Below, one piece after another: positions 43,915 through 55,400 of a DNA stretch of 64,000 nt. The stretch comes from Moniliella sp. 'wahieum' (Eukaryota; Basidiomycota; Moniliellomycetes; Moniliellales; Moniliellaceae), in the NCBI GenBank assembly GCA_003971905.1, contig RSEE01000006.1, forward strand, positions 248,001 to 312,000, written 5' to 3'. The notes below the pieces were generated by a model. The model had not been told where the DNA came from. It worked only from the letters and a program-made list of their open reading frames with translations, and did not search any database. The translations under genes were made by a program, and so were the position numbers. Position 1 is the stretch's first letter. Every line of letters begins with the position of its first letter.

Positions 43915-44450
43915 GCTGTCGGCTGCAAAACTGGCATTGACGAAGCTTCCCGCCACAGCACCAAGTGGTAGTGCACCCAGTACTATACATCCCCATGTTC
44001 ATACCATCCCCATGTCCACGCAAGGAGGACCACGTTAGTCCCAAGTGGTGTTGGAAGGTTAACTACATGTTGTGTATGGGCCGGGTATATTCAGGGCCAA
44101 ACAGGGCTGCAGACCATATGCATACAGAGAAGCCGCGTCTACACAGTTGCCGTGCCTCGAACGTTGCAGATTGCAGATCCCGGGTAACGATCGGTGAGGC
44201 GGTCAAGTAAGGACGGGTATGGATCGATGATCTCCGGCGTTAGCGCGGGCGTAGCACGGGGTCTGTATCCCGAGGACTAAGACCGCGGTACTTAGTCCTT
44301 ATCCCAATGCTGTGGCTGTCAGCAACGGGACAGTTGGGACAGGCAATCGATCCTCTCTCTGTCTTGCGTGCGGTGGCAAGCTGTTTATTTAGCCTTAGTG
44401 ATCCGTCCGCCCAGCGTTTTTGCCTTCTCTTCTCACCGCCACCACCAGCC
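43915..44450. other. Intergenic upstream of the DsbA-like gene
   Basis: 536 bases with no supported gene. An AGGACTAAGACCGCGGTACTTAGTCCTT inverted repeat (about 44272-44299) is visible and may be a regulatory palindrome. CT-rich leader sequence precedes the next start. Confidence 0.4.
44272..44299. promoter_or_regulatory. Inverted repeat about 150 bases upstream of the DsbA-like gene
   Basis: AGGACTAAG and CTTAGTCCT form perfect 9-base arms around a CCGCGGTA core. As DNA this could be an operator-like site for a dimeric factor, or as RNA a hairpin. It lies about 150-180 bases before the ATG of the next gene. Confidence 0.5.
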
Positions 44451-45187
44451 ATGCCCGCCACGCGTCCGATGCTGCACACGCTCAGCGTCCAGGTCACGTC
44501 CGACACCATCTGCCCCTTTTGCTTCATCGGCCTGCGCAAACTGGAGCAGGCGCTGCGTCTGTCGCCCTTCACCGCGCTCCACTCGTCCTCGCGGATCTTT
44601 GAGCCGGCGGTAGAGTACCTGCCGTACCAACTGGACCCTACCTTGCCGGACGCGCCCATCAACAAGCGCGAGCACTACGCCTCTCTCTTTGGTGCGGACC
44701 GCGTGGCGCCCATGGAAGCTTCGATGAAAGCCCGTGGGGAGGAGGTGGGCATCCACTTTTCCTATGGCGGCGTGCTGCGTAGCACTGTGCTCTCCCATCG
44801 CCTGTTGCTCCAGGCTTACAAGACGGGGGAGGGGCCAGTGCAACATGCGTTCCTGAACAAGGTTATGCCGTTTTACTTTGAGCAGGAGGGCGACCCGGGC
44901 GACCCCGTGGCGCTTGCCCAGCTCGCGGTCGAGGCGGGTGTATTCCCCTCTTCGAGTGAGGCCACGGCCTTTGTGAAATCGGACCAGCTCCTCGCCGAGG
45001 TGGAGAAGGGTTTGCGCGTGCTCGCAAGGCTGGCATTCGTGGTGTGCCCAACTTTGAAATCGTCGCGCAGCCCGTCAATCGGGATGCTCAACCACTTAAG
45101 GCGGAGATCCAGGGCGCACAAGATGTGGCAACATTCGTGTCTGTGTTTGAGGAAATGGGCAAGCGGGCTCAGGCTTGGAGCCGTTGA
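44451..45187 (+). CDS. DsbA-family (FrnE-like) thioredoxin-fold oxidoreductase
   Basis: Cytosolic thioredoxin-fold protein of the DsbA/2-hydroxychromene-2-carboxylate isomerase superfamily, about 245 residues. The N-terminus VQVTSDTICPFCFIGLRKLE carries the CPFC redox motif after the first strand. The helical insertion includes YQLDPTLP, SYGGVLRSTVLSHRLL and VALAQLAVEAGVFPSSSEA. The cis-Pro loop RGVPNFEIV and a C-terminal helix VATFVSVFEEMGKRAQAW complete the fold. One missing base near 45025 separates the last 55 residues. The start at 44451 is the only ATG that fits the N-terminal strand and follows a CACC context. Relatives act as disulfide or glutathione-linked oxidoreductases; the substrate is unknown. 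Confidence 0.9.
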
Positions 45188-45507
45188 GGGGCCGAGGGCT
45201 GGACATTTGCAATGGCTATTATTCATGGGCTGTTCCTATGCAGAATGCCGGATAGTTACGAGCACGAACACAACAGCAACCACACTGCTCATTGATAGGC
45301 CACCACTTTTGCGCGGATTGTTGATAGTTGATGCCTGATGCCCCATCTCCATTGCCCTCTATGCCTCGAATGGCCTTCTGAGACTTACTTGGCCTGGAGG
45401 AGGTATAACCACCATTTGGTGCGACAGGCTCAAATGGTTGATGATTGATTTTGAATGACGATGATAATAAGAATCTGGCTGATGGGTAGCATCAGTTGTG
45501 CATCGAA
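45188..45507. other. Intergenic between convergent genes
   Basis: 320 bases of 3' flank between the DsbA-like gene and the emopamil-binding-protein gene. Nothing recognisable. Confidence 0.4.
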
Positions 45508-46255
45508 TTAGTCATTCTTGCGTGGTGCCGCGCGCGCAACAGGGGCGGGACCCGGCAAGGCCGACGACAGCACGCGCCAGGAATCGTACATGAGCCCAGC
45601 TGGGACACAACCCACACAGTGTTCATCACGACGAGGTAGATCCAGAAAAGCAGAACGTCTGTGGCGGGAGGTAAGCTGGGACTGCCAATCAACCACTCGG
45701 GCGCGAACGTCATCTGGACAAGAAGAGGCAGGTCAGGAGCCCGTTCTGATGGGTAGACATCCAGGCGACAGAGGCATACGTACCCAGCATCCATAAATCT
45801 CCCCGGTACCCAAGACCAAGTTACAAAGTGTGCCTGGCCCGTCTTGCCCCGCGCAAAGAGGTAGGCGGTGAGTAGCGCCAAGGGTCCGGCGCCCAGGACA
45901 GTGATGAGCTCAATCGATACCACACAGGGATCGGCATGCGCCCATCGGCTGTCCGCCCGAGAATAGTCGGACCACATGTGTGCGGTGAACCCAAGGGGGC
46001 CTCCATGGTTCAAGGAAGTGGCAACCGTCCGCCCACCCAGGCTCCAATAGACAAAGCTCGCCTCGAGAACAAGGTGGGTCAGCGCATCAAAGCTGTACCA
46101 TAGCCCGCGTAGTAGGCCCAGCGTGTCCGTTTCGTTCCACTTTGCGCAGCGATCCGGTCAAAGAGAAGGTTCAGCACCCAACCCCCGATAACGAGGAGCG
46201 CCACAAATGCCAGGCTACCCAGCGAGAGGGCCGAGATGAGGGGCGTGTCAGCCAT
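45508..46255 (-). CDS. Emopamil-binding protein-like EXPERA-domain sterol isomerase homologue
   Basis: ER membrane protein of the EBP family; characterised members isomerise the delta-8 sterol double bond. About 235 residues. It starts MADTPLISALSLGSL with membrane helix LAFVALLVIGGWVLNLLF. The family core follows: FDALTHLVLEASFVYW (catalytic-region His and Glu), MWSDYSRADSRWAHAD, and VVSIELITVLGAGPLALL. The C-terminal helices include FAPEWLIGSP and VVMNTVWVVVPAGLMYDSW. A short intron near 45714-45783 (gtacgt...ccag) is likely, though the phase needs one missing base. Other frame breaks are near 46085 and 45610. The start at 46255 is preferred to a longer upstream ATG at 46348. Yeasts use the unrelated Erg2 for this reaction, so the metabolic role here is unproven. 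Confidence 0.85.
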
Positions 46256-46712
46256 GGCGCCAAAAAGGGTGTCGTCGATGACAGCGCCGAACCAAATGCG
46301 GTCCCGACGATATTCGCGTGGCATGGCACGCGCGCATTTGGAATCCAATAAATGTTCAATTTGCTTATGCCCCCCCCTACTTCGCCTTTTCCCTTTCTCC
46401 TAATGCTAATGCTAACCTCTAAAGCCTACCTCTCGCCCATTGGCGATCGTTAACCATCCCCTCACCTCTTCCCTGGCCACGCATGCATTATGATGGGGGC
46501 ATAGGATACATGAAAAACCGTCTTTTTGAACACCAAGCCTCCTTCAGGCCCGTACCGGGAGTGAATCGCAAGGGAGAAGGGAAGGGTATGCCTCTCGGCC
46601 GGAGTGGCCAAAGTGCCCAGTCAGATTCGATCGAACGACTGGCATAGCAGCAGGGCGGACAACAAGGGATGGCAGCAGGGGCTTTGGAGCATGAGAGGAA
46701 AGGCGCTAAAGG
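46256..46712. other. Intergenic between EBP-like and VPS26 genes
   Basis: About 457 bases with the EBP promoter and the VPS26 3' flank. A short (CTAATG)n run lies near 46402-46416. No gene seen. Confidence 0.4.
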
Positions 46713-47663
46713 TTATTCGTCTGGGAAGCGGAAGAGCGTGATCTCCTGCTGCTTAAAGTACCTTCTGTTCTCCTCATCAATCAGCACCAGGTTGAGATAG
46801 TACGCGTCGAGAACTTTTTGTTCACGTCGCGGAACGTTGGCGTCAACTCAAAGCCCCCCAAGAACAGGCGGATGGGAATTGTCTCCCCACGAACTGGTGC
46901 CCCATCCATAATCTCAAACTTGGTGATCGTCTCGCTCTCATTGTACTGGTTGGGCGCTGTCAAGGGGGTTAATACAAGGAAGAAAGCAACGAAAGCACAT
47001 CACGTACCCGTCCCTGTTGTCTCGCGGCGGATGATGGAGAGTTCCATGTTCTTGATCTTGATGCGAACAAGCAGGAAGTAGATCTTGCCGACAATGACGT
47101 CTTTGAGGTGGTACTTGGACTTGTTGTATTCAAATTCAATGTGAAACAGTCCTCGATGCCCACCTCCATCTTGATGGGTGCATTGGACTCAGGAGGGACG
47201 AGGAACTGATGGACCCACAACTCCTTCTCTTGTACCACGTCGGCCATCCTGCGCGAGACAGTGGCTCGCAGAAAGTAGCGAGCTTGACATTGATACCGTT
47301 GTAGCTCTCAAATTGCTTTTCCACTTGCTTGAACTCAAATGGCAGGGTTAGTGGTGACGCGGGCTTGACCTCGCCGGCGCCGGAAAGTTGCTGAACGAGG
47401 GAGATGAACTCGTAGTGATTCCCTCGGTCGTAGAAGAGCTCGAGAGATCCAATGAATTCAATCTTCACCCCTTCATGAACAAGCTTCTTGCCATCCTTGG
47501 CACGGAGGATGACGACGCCCTTGACACTCTCCCCATCCACATAGACGGGACACCGCTCCCGCCGGTCCCGTGCGACCTTGACCTCGACACCGGGACGCTC
47601 CTCCTCGCCATCAAGCCGGACCTCGATGTCCAAAGGCGCTCCAAAACCAAAAAAGGACGCCAT
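46713..47663 (-). CDS. VPS26: Retromer subunit VPS26
   Basis: Arrestin-fold subunit of the retromer complex, which recycles cargo from endosomes to the Golgi. The start [19 protein letters not shown] at 47663 matches the family exactly. It continues with [44 protein letters not shown] and the interdomain segment YNGINVKL. After a 51-base intron (46957-47007) come [20 protein letters not shown] and [16 protein letters not shown]. The C-terminus [11 protein letters not shown] ends at 46713. About 300 residues, as usual. Frame breaks near 47260, 47140 and 46825 fall in conserved segments and are probably sequence errors. Confidence 0.96.
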
Positions 47664-48069
47664 GGCAGTCAAGAGTTGTTGGTGGAAGTGCTGGTGGCGG
47701 TTGTTGGCCGGATTTGCGGCGCGATTGTTGGTGGTGTGGCCGACGAGGCGAAGTACCCACTTGATAACTCCACGACGCCGACGCTGCGTCGCTTGACGCT
47801 GAGGTCAGCAGGAGAGGGTTTGCAACTTTCAATATTTGGAGTTGCTCCTCTCTCCTCCTTTGGGATATCGTGAACGGCATTCTTCCAAGTCCACTGGCCA
47901 TCAAGTCCCGGGGCTCTACTCCATCAACCTACTGGCGGGACGAACAGCATACTAGGCTGGGGTCTCATCCTTCATCGTCACCATGGCTGAGAGCCTGACC
48001 AATGTGGCATGGTCCTGGTAACTGTCCCTATCACCATAAGAGTTTTTGGGATAATTGCCCGAGTCCCTT
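47664..48069. other. Intergenic between VPS26 and HIS6
   Basis: About 406 bases holding the VPS26 promoter and HIS6 3' flank. No gene is supported. Confidence 0.4.
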
Positions 48070-48912
48070 TCAGACCCTTTGTCCCGCTTGCCTATTCCAT
48101 TCAACCAGCTCGGTCAACGTCACCCCGGATCCACCAAAGATGTCGAGCGCAGAACCAAATGTCAAGTCGACTGTGCCGTTGGACAGGCGGTCGACGAGCT
48201 CCATGTCACCCACGTGCCGCGCACCCCCTGCATAGGTCACGCCAAACTCGGGGCGCCTCCGGCGGTACTCGACAAGCCATGCGCCAACGTCGAGACCAGC
48301 TGCTCGTCAATCCCCCCACCAACCCTTCAACATCCGCAGCGTGAATGAGGAACTCGCTGCAGTGCTCAGCAAGGCGCGAGAGGCTTTCTCCTTCGATCGC
48401 TAGGTCGGTAAGGTCTTGCCACCGGTTCATCGCCACACACCACTCTGTCCCTTTGCCCGGCACACGACGGCAGCTCAGGTCGACCACCAGCTTGTCCCGC
48501 CCCACAGCCTGTTCCAGTGCCAGTAGACGTTCCATGGAAAACACTGCGCCGGGGAAGAGGTACGAAGTGACAATGACCTTACCGGCGCGCGCGTCCTTGT
48601 GGCTATCCACCCAGTCCGCTGCGTTTTCGAGTGTGATCCCCCCCCAACTTGGAGATGATCAGGCCACGCAGCGAGCGCCTCCTGGGCTGCTTCATCATTG
48701 CGGGATCCGAGCTTGATGACGTGGCCACCTTCAAGCCCATGCTGGGCATAGAGTCGCGCAAAGTGGGCTGGCGGTAAGGTGGATGTATGGTTGGTCTGCA
48801 AGGATTTGGAGACCGTGTCGTCGCGCAGGGTGCCGCCTACAATCTGCTTGACCACCCCGTCATGAAGATCGATGCAAGGGCGGAACAGGCTGCGGCGCGG
48901 TGGGGCAGCCAT
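48070..48912 (-). CDS. HIS6: ProFAR isomerase of histidine biosynthesis (HIS6)
   Basis: (Beta-alpha)8-barrel enzyme of the eukaryotic HisA type that isomerises phosphoribosylformimino-AICAR phosphate, the fourth step of histidine synthesis. The N-terminus [20 protein letters not shown] carries the catalytic Asp region. It is followed by [75 protein letters not shown] and [14 protein letters not shown]. It ends [11 protein letters not shown] at 48070. About 280 residues, no intron. Two frame breaks fall in G runs (about 48645, 8 G where 9 are needed; about 48312), a clear homopolymer signature. The divergent neighbour is SQT1. Confidence 0.96.
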
Positions 48913-49280
48913 CGCGGAAACGGAGCGAGAGAAATGGTGGGGAGGGAACAGGTTGGTTGTCATCGCCAACAGCTTGATTAAGTCCGTCACTTGCACTCTG
49001 CGCAATGTATTTTTTGAGCGGTCGTATCTTGGACATCTTGTGCGAGGGCAAACCCCCCCCCGAGAAATCAAAAGGAAAAAGAAATTCAAACCCCTCTATG
49101 TCCGTTTACCTCCGTTGCGCGGCCAGATGTTGATGAGATGAAACTTTGACGCCATCGTTGACTTGTTCGGTGATCATCGATCGCCGCTATCCATCCAACC
49201 GGCTTTTAGGCGAAAAAAAATCGTACTGGTCTTGTCTGGCTCTCGACCACGAACGAACGACACGTACGCCAACGCTTGCG
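48913..49280. promoter_or_regulatory. Divergent promoter between HIS6 and SQT1
   Basis: 368 bases. A GATGAG sequence at 49132-49137, about 145 bases before the SQT1 start, matches the core of the PAC element common at fungal ribosome-biogenesis genes. I found no canonical TGACTC Gcn4 site for HIS6. Confidence 0.45.
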
Positions 49281-50672
49281 ATGGAGCCAGAGTACGAGAA
49301 CCACGGCAACGCGGCTCAGGATCACTCTGAGCAGGATGAGGTGGACGATGCTGCACCTTTCCGGCCAGAGGATGTTGAGGAGGTGGTGGAGCTAGACGAC
49401 GCCGAGCCCATGTCCGACGACGACGATGCTGCCCCCGCCTGGCCGGGGAGCAAATCGAATTCCCCGACACGTCCATTGCTGCGTTCCATGGCCATGGTGA
49501 CAAGTCCATGTTCACTCTCTCGCTTCACCCTCGCTTCCCCTCGCCTCCTCTTGCCATTTCTGGTGGCGAGGACGATGCGGGCTGGATTTGGTCGACGTTT
49601 GACGGGACGCCACTAGTGCGGCTCAGTGGACACACCGACTCGGTGGTGGCTGCTGCATTCTCTTCCGATGGAAAATTTGCTGCGACGGGTGGGATGGATG
49701 GTCAGGTGCGAGTGTGGTCGCAGGTAGGCGACTCGGTGGAGCGTTGGACGTTTGCTCATTCCTTTACGGGGCCCGATGAGGTGGTTTGGATCGCCTGGCA
49801 TCCTACTGCCCCAATTCTTGCCGCGGGCGCGACCGATTCACAGTGTGGATGTGGAACGTCCCCGCGGTGGCCACATGGGCACGTTTATTGGCCACACAGC
49901 AGCTGTCACCTGCGGCTGTTGGTTGCCCGATGGTACGTCCTTCTCTTTCGTGCGATAATGAGAAGAAGCTAATAATTTCTATCAGGTCGTCGGTTGGTGA
50001 CCGCATCCGAGGATGGATCGTTGATTGTATGGAACCCGCAGGTGCAGTCTGCGCTCGCCAAGCTGCAGGACACGGACCCACGCTTCAAGCTTCCCGGTGG
50101 TATCACCTCCCTCCGGGCCGCCGCCGATATGGGACGGTAGTGGTGGGTTCGGCCACCGGGGAAGTGAGGGTGGTGAGCCTTGCCCGAGCGGATGTGGAAG
50201 GTGTTTTGTCGGTCGTTGCCTCGCTCGAGGGCCATACATCCGGAGAGAGTGTAGAGGCCATCCAATTCATTCACCTCGGCCTTGTGCCAGAAGGGGTGCA
50301 AACACCTCCCTCGGGGCTGGTGACGGGAGCTTCGGATGGCCAAGTGCACATTTGGGATTTGACTACGGGCAAGGTGCGAACCACTGTATCTCATGAGGAC
50401 TCGATCACCTCCATCGCGGTGCATGGGGCGACGCCATACTTTACGACAACAGCCATGGACGGCCAGGTCAAGACGTGGGATGCGCGGTCAGGCGAGCAGC
50501 TGGCGGCACACCTGGGCTTTACAGCAGGTGTGCTGGCCGTGGCGGTGGGGCGGGACGATGGCTTGACCAGGGCGCCGACACAGGGGGTGTGGGTGCGTAT
50601 GCGACCCCTGGCCATGGATGGAAGGTCATCGCCGGTGGCGATGAGGGGGTGGGCCTGGTGTTCCGCTTCTAA
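49281..50672 (+). CDS. SQT1: WD40-repeat protein SQT1/AAMP, uL16 assembly factor
   Basis: Beta-propeller chaperone that binds nascent uL16 and helps 60S assembly. The acidic N-terminus (EVDDAAPFRPEDVEEV, SDDDDAAP) is typical. The propeller blades are recognisable from AAFHGHGDKSMFTLS, ISGGEDDAGWIW, RLSGHTDSVVAAAF, ATGGMDGQVRVWS, FIGHTAAVTCGCWLPDG, VTASEDGSLIVW, VTGASDGQVHIWDL and AMDGQVKTWDARSGEQL. An intron at 49933-49985 (53 bases) falls after PDG. Frame breaks near 49455, 49835, 50120 and 50540 are needed. The stop at 50672 follows GLVFRF. About 440 residues, normal for the family. Confidence 0.93.
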
Positions 50673-50930
50673 AAGGCGGGAAATGACATGCTGGCACCAA
50701 AGCAAGGGGAGGATAGAAGCGTAGTGTGGCTCGTCATCGGTTGGTAGCAAGTAATAGCCTCGCAAGCAGCAGGCGCGCCACACAACCCTACCGCTGCGCC
50801 TGATTGCTGCAATGTTAAAGCTGCCGCCGCAGATGGGCGCGGAGGCGGTCGGAGGGAGACGGGCAGCTCCATCTCCAGCCCATCCCCTCCCCTCATCTGC
50901 CTTGGCCGCCGCCTCGCCCGCAGGAGCAGG

Positions 50931-52218
50931 ATGAACAAGTTCAGCAACCTCCCTGACATCGACACTGCCCCTGACGTGTACGAGACAGAGGATGTGCCGT
51001 CGGCTCCTGAGCCGCCTCTCCACGAACCCTCCCTGCCCGCTGACATCAATGTCCTCCATATTTCGCCCGCCCAGGCCGCATCTGCTTTCCGGCAAGCCCG
51101 CTGGGGCCCAAGCGACTTTAGTGGTACGCTGCGTACACGAGAACGGGTGCGAGTGCGACCCGCGGTCGCGGTACCAGCCCCGGGCAAAAGGCACGTCGCA
51201 TTGCTCGCTTACGCGCCGAAATCGACACTCTCCGCCCGCGACGGCGATGGGGACGAAGACCAAAAGGAGATCGAGGCGCTATACCGGGCTCTTGCCCGAG
51301 CGGAAGGGAAATCTGCCTCGCACAAGTTACCTCGGCCATCCGAACTCCCTGTTGGCAAGCAACAACGTTGGAACGAGCGCACCCAACAGCTGCTCAACTC
51401 GGTCGCCCACTCCCCCGCGCCTGCTCCTGCTGTCCAGCCACCTGCCCATGCAACCGCCCAAACGGTGGAGGCAAGTCAAATAGAGGCTCAACTCACTCAG
51501 CTCGAGCGCGCTGTGGGTAGCACCCCCGGGAACATATCAGTCGAGGGCTTTGGTCCTGCTCTGTCCGTGGGCGAAGGACTAGCCCCCACTCTCGACAAGA
51601 TTGAGCACTGGCTCACGCTCCTGTCGCAGCCCAAGCACAGCGATGCAGTGGTGCGCCGGATCAAAGTTCTCAGCACCGAATTGGACCGGTGCATGAGGCT
51701 AGCCGTCGCACTGCCCCTTTGGCCGGGTCGCTCGGCCCCGCCCCTGTAGGCAGCGCAATGGCCACGGGTGTCCCGCGCGGTAATCTGGCCCACAGCGTGC
51801 AGGCGACCGACGGTTCGGCTAAGCCTCTTGCCGAGGGTCCAGACGCGGCAACGGCAGCCGCCCAGGTTTCGCGCCTCTGGCGTGTTCAGAGTGCCCTTGA
51901 GCCCATCCTGCCCATTGCAGCACCGCTGTTGACGCGCATGCGTGCCTTGGCTGCCCTTCACGATCAAGCAGCCACCTTTGCCCCGCGCCTGGGGTCAAGT
52001 CCGAAGCGGACCGACTGGCCAAAGCGCAGCAAACTACCCGCTCGTCCCTTGCGGATGTGAACAAGGAGGTGACGGATTTGTTGAGCAAGATGGATGAGTT
52101 AGCCGGCTTGGATCAACGTCTAAACCTCCTCTCTGCTCAGTTGAGCCAATGGGAGGGGCGGAGTGCCGCACGTCCCGCCGCCGCTGAGCCAGCCGAAGGA
52201 CAAGTGGTGTACGAATAG
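50931..52218 (+). CDS. Dynamitin (dynactin p50 subunit)
   Basis: Shoulder subunit of dynactin, the cofactor of cytoplasmic dynein. The N-terminus MNKFSNLPDIDTAPDVYETE matches the conserved dynamitin anchor for the Arp1 filament. The remainder is mostly helical and coiled: EALYRALARAEG, ASQIEAQLTQLERAVG, LDKIEHWLTLLSQ, ALEPILPIAAPLLTRMRALA and the terminal heptads VNKEVTDLLSKMDELAG...LSAQLSQWEG, ending VVYE at 52218. About 425 residues, as usual. It starts 258 bases after SQT1 on the same strand. Frame breaks near 51690 and 51990. No intron is evident. Confidence 0.9.
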
Positions 52219-52449
52219 ATCAGTCTAAGAGAATAGCTTACACCGTGTTGATGGATCTCTTCACCCTGTAGCCTCGCAGAACGTACTGTCGAACGAAGCA
52301 TATATACACTCTGCGGGACAAAGCACACACACACCCAGCTAACATGAAACATGCCCGACCTCACCCGGAGATACATTTGGAATATGGCGTTCTACCAAAA
52401 CGGGCAAGCAGCCGTGCTCATCACCAGTGAAAGGGCAAAGCGGGAAGTT

Positions 52450-55400
52450 CTAGGGGGCAAGTGAACGCACCAACGATGCCACATACGTTCGTGGTGCCTT
52501 GATCGCCAATACTCGCTTGCCATTTTGCCCCAGCTCGCCGCGCAACAAGCGCGTTTGATCGGCCTCTGACAGGGACAGGAAACGCTTCAGCAAGTTGTAG
52601 TCTAGCACGCCCATAGGACTCGGGTTCGGGTAGCGCCACTGGGCATACGTCTTGTTGCCGATGTGCGGCATCTGGGCCAGCGCATATTCCAATGCGCGCA
52701 GCAGCACCGTCCCTTCGCCATCCACTTTGCTCAGCATGCCCAGCGCCCCGCCAGCAGTGGAAAACAGGCTCAAGGTTTTGGTTTCCATCCACTCCAGCGG
52801 GAAAAGCGACCGAGGACCGAACTCGCGCACTTGTTTGCGCATGGCATGGGTATCTTGCAGCTCAATCTGAAGGCGGGAAAGGGTCCCCGTCAAAGTGTCA
52901 ACTTGCATCTCATCCAAGTCCATGTCACCCAGCGCAAACTGGGCCGGGCGCGGTAAAGAGTACTTGGAGTGAAGGAGAGGAAGGTCTATGTAGCATGCAC
53001 AAGTCAGTCCTCCGTTAAGTGGGTCCTCTGAGGTTACCAAAGCACGTACCTCGGGCAAAGGTGTTGACCACGTCGCCGTAGTTAAATCGGGAGATGTGCT
53101 GCACCGTCGAGTCGAACACCATGTTCTCCTCCAACGCACGCTGCCCGCGGTACTGCCAGCAATCGCGGCTATATGGCAGTTTCGGGCGGCACAAAGGGAT
53201 CTCCTCAAACTTGGCTTTTACGGGGCGGTGCGAGAGCAGCAGATTTCCCTCTGCATCCGAGGAAACGTACGTCTGCGTAAACAAGTCGGCGTGGCCCACT
53301 GCATTGGTCCATACGGGCTGGGAATCGGTAGCTTCTTGCGCAAGGAACCTGCCGACTCTACCCGCAGCACCGTCAACGACCGCATTGCGTCCCCGACCAA
53401 CACAGCAGTTGTATCCGCGTCATTCTCTCTCGATATCGTGGTCATAACCGTGGCTTCCATGCGAGCTTTGAGAAAACATTTCGTCCTCGTCGATCTCCGA
53501 GTCGTCCGACATGTCCTCAAAAGAGTACATATCTGACGTACGGCATTCGCCCGCAAGAATACGTCGGTATCGCCGCTTGGCCGCTCGGACACGAGTGGAA
53601 TGGATGTCTTCGTCGGATATGTCCGGACGTTTGTTGGACCGACTGTTGGTGTAAATGGGTGAGAGGCTGGTGGCCAGATAAGACGAGTACCATTTCCCCC
53701 GCACGACGGTCTGTTGCCACTATGCACCAGGATCGAGGAAACAGCGCCGTTGTGCGCGACCAACAGGTTTGTTCCCACTTGCGTCAGGGCAAACACGTTT
53801 CCCTCGATTGCATGACTGAACACAGAGGCATTCCGCCAATAAGGACCTTGGAAGGTAAGAAAGTGAGCCGGCCCTCAGTCACTTCGGTTTGGTGGGGGCG
53901 CATAAGGCCGTACCCACCACCAGATACCGTTCACCCGCTAGGCCTTTGAAGCGCAAAAGGGCATTGGGCCGCTCCCGGTGCCAAAGGAATCACCGTCGAG
54001 GGGGTAGTAATGTCACCATACCGGTTGGGCTGGAACAAACGCACGCTGCCATGAGGTCCTCCCGTTGGACGGGGTTTGAACGGTTTGTCGATCCGCTGTG
54101 GATGAGGCTGGGGTCGCCCTCGATCGGTGGGTTTCCGGATCGTGAGCCAAAGCGGAGGAAAGGCCAAGTACCGACAGCCAGCCCCTCGTCGGTGTATTGG
54201 AGACACACTGGTTGATTGTCGCCCAATGGCAATGTGTGCACACTCCATGGCTCTACATTACCCCACCGGATAAAGACACAACAGTCCGTGGTAAAGATCG
54301 CTGCCACTGGATCAACCTCGTTGGACACCATCGTAGCATATTCGGCTTCGGAATCGACCGCGTGGACATTGAGTGCCGGCACACCCGTCCAGCCTTGGTC
54401 GTTCACCGTGGGAGGGTGCGAGGCCAGGGTGAGCATATGCGGCGATAGGTCGGTTTGACCAATAAACACTCCACTTCTCCCGCCCGGAAGAAGGAGTGAG
54501 CTCAATTGGACCTCACGCTTTCCGATTGGGACTGAGGTCCAGTACGCACTCGCTTCCTCCAAGCAGGGAAGGCCAGGTGCAGCGGGGCGTAGTGTACCAT
54601 CCCATCCGGCCCGGCCGTGAGGAGAACAAGACCATTGCCGTCCTGAAACTGATGTAGCAGCAGGCTCGTTGGCCGCATAGGTGTACAATCTAGCGGGCAA
54701 TCGTCCGCGTCATCCACATAATTCATGGAGACACGTGAAGGCGGAGCGAGGAAAAAGTCACGAACGTGGGGTGGCGTCCTGTCTTCGCCCGCCGCAAAGT
54801 TGATGATCTTTACTTGTTCCGTCTCAGCCCATGTGCCGATGACCACCAGGCCTTCCTCTTGACCTGGAGGAGAGAGAGCGAGGGCACTGACGGGAGCAGA
54901 TGTGAGGGAGGCCACTGGGACAAATCCCTCTTGCCAAGTCCATTTCAGAGTCTGCACTTGGGACTGATACCGGGAATCGGCACCGCTTGAGGCCAACACG
55001 ATCCGCCCATCTTCACTGACAGTGGCGACCGAGACGTACGCTTGCGATCCAAAGGGCATGTAACTCTGGAGCACCGCTGGCTTCCTCGTTGAAATGCTGT
55101 CCACGTCCACCACGCAGACCAGCTTCCGAGTCACGAGCATGGCCAATTGCTGATCGGGGTGATCAGGATGCGAGTTTGGCTGAAGCTGAGCAACCGTGAG
55201 GAAGGGATCGGCCCCCAAAGGTCCCATGAACGGGGTCACGTTGCGCGCCCCATCCGTGCCAAGGAGGAACCAGGCAGCAATCCCTTGAGTGTTGCGCACG
55301 AGAATCTTCTCCGGCTTTGATTGGTGCAAGAGCCACTGCTGCCTACTCGGTTGGTCGGTAAAGTCCACTCGGTAAATAGGGAGGACCGAAAGGCCACGCC

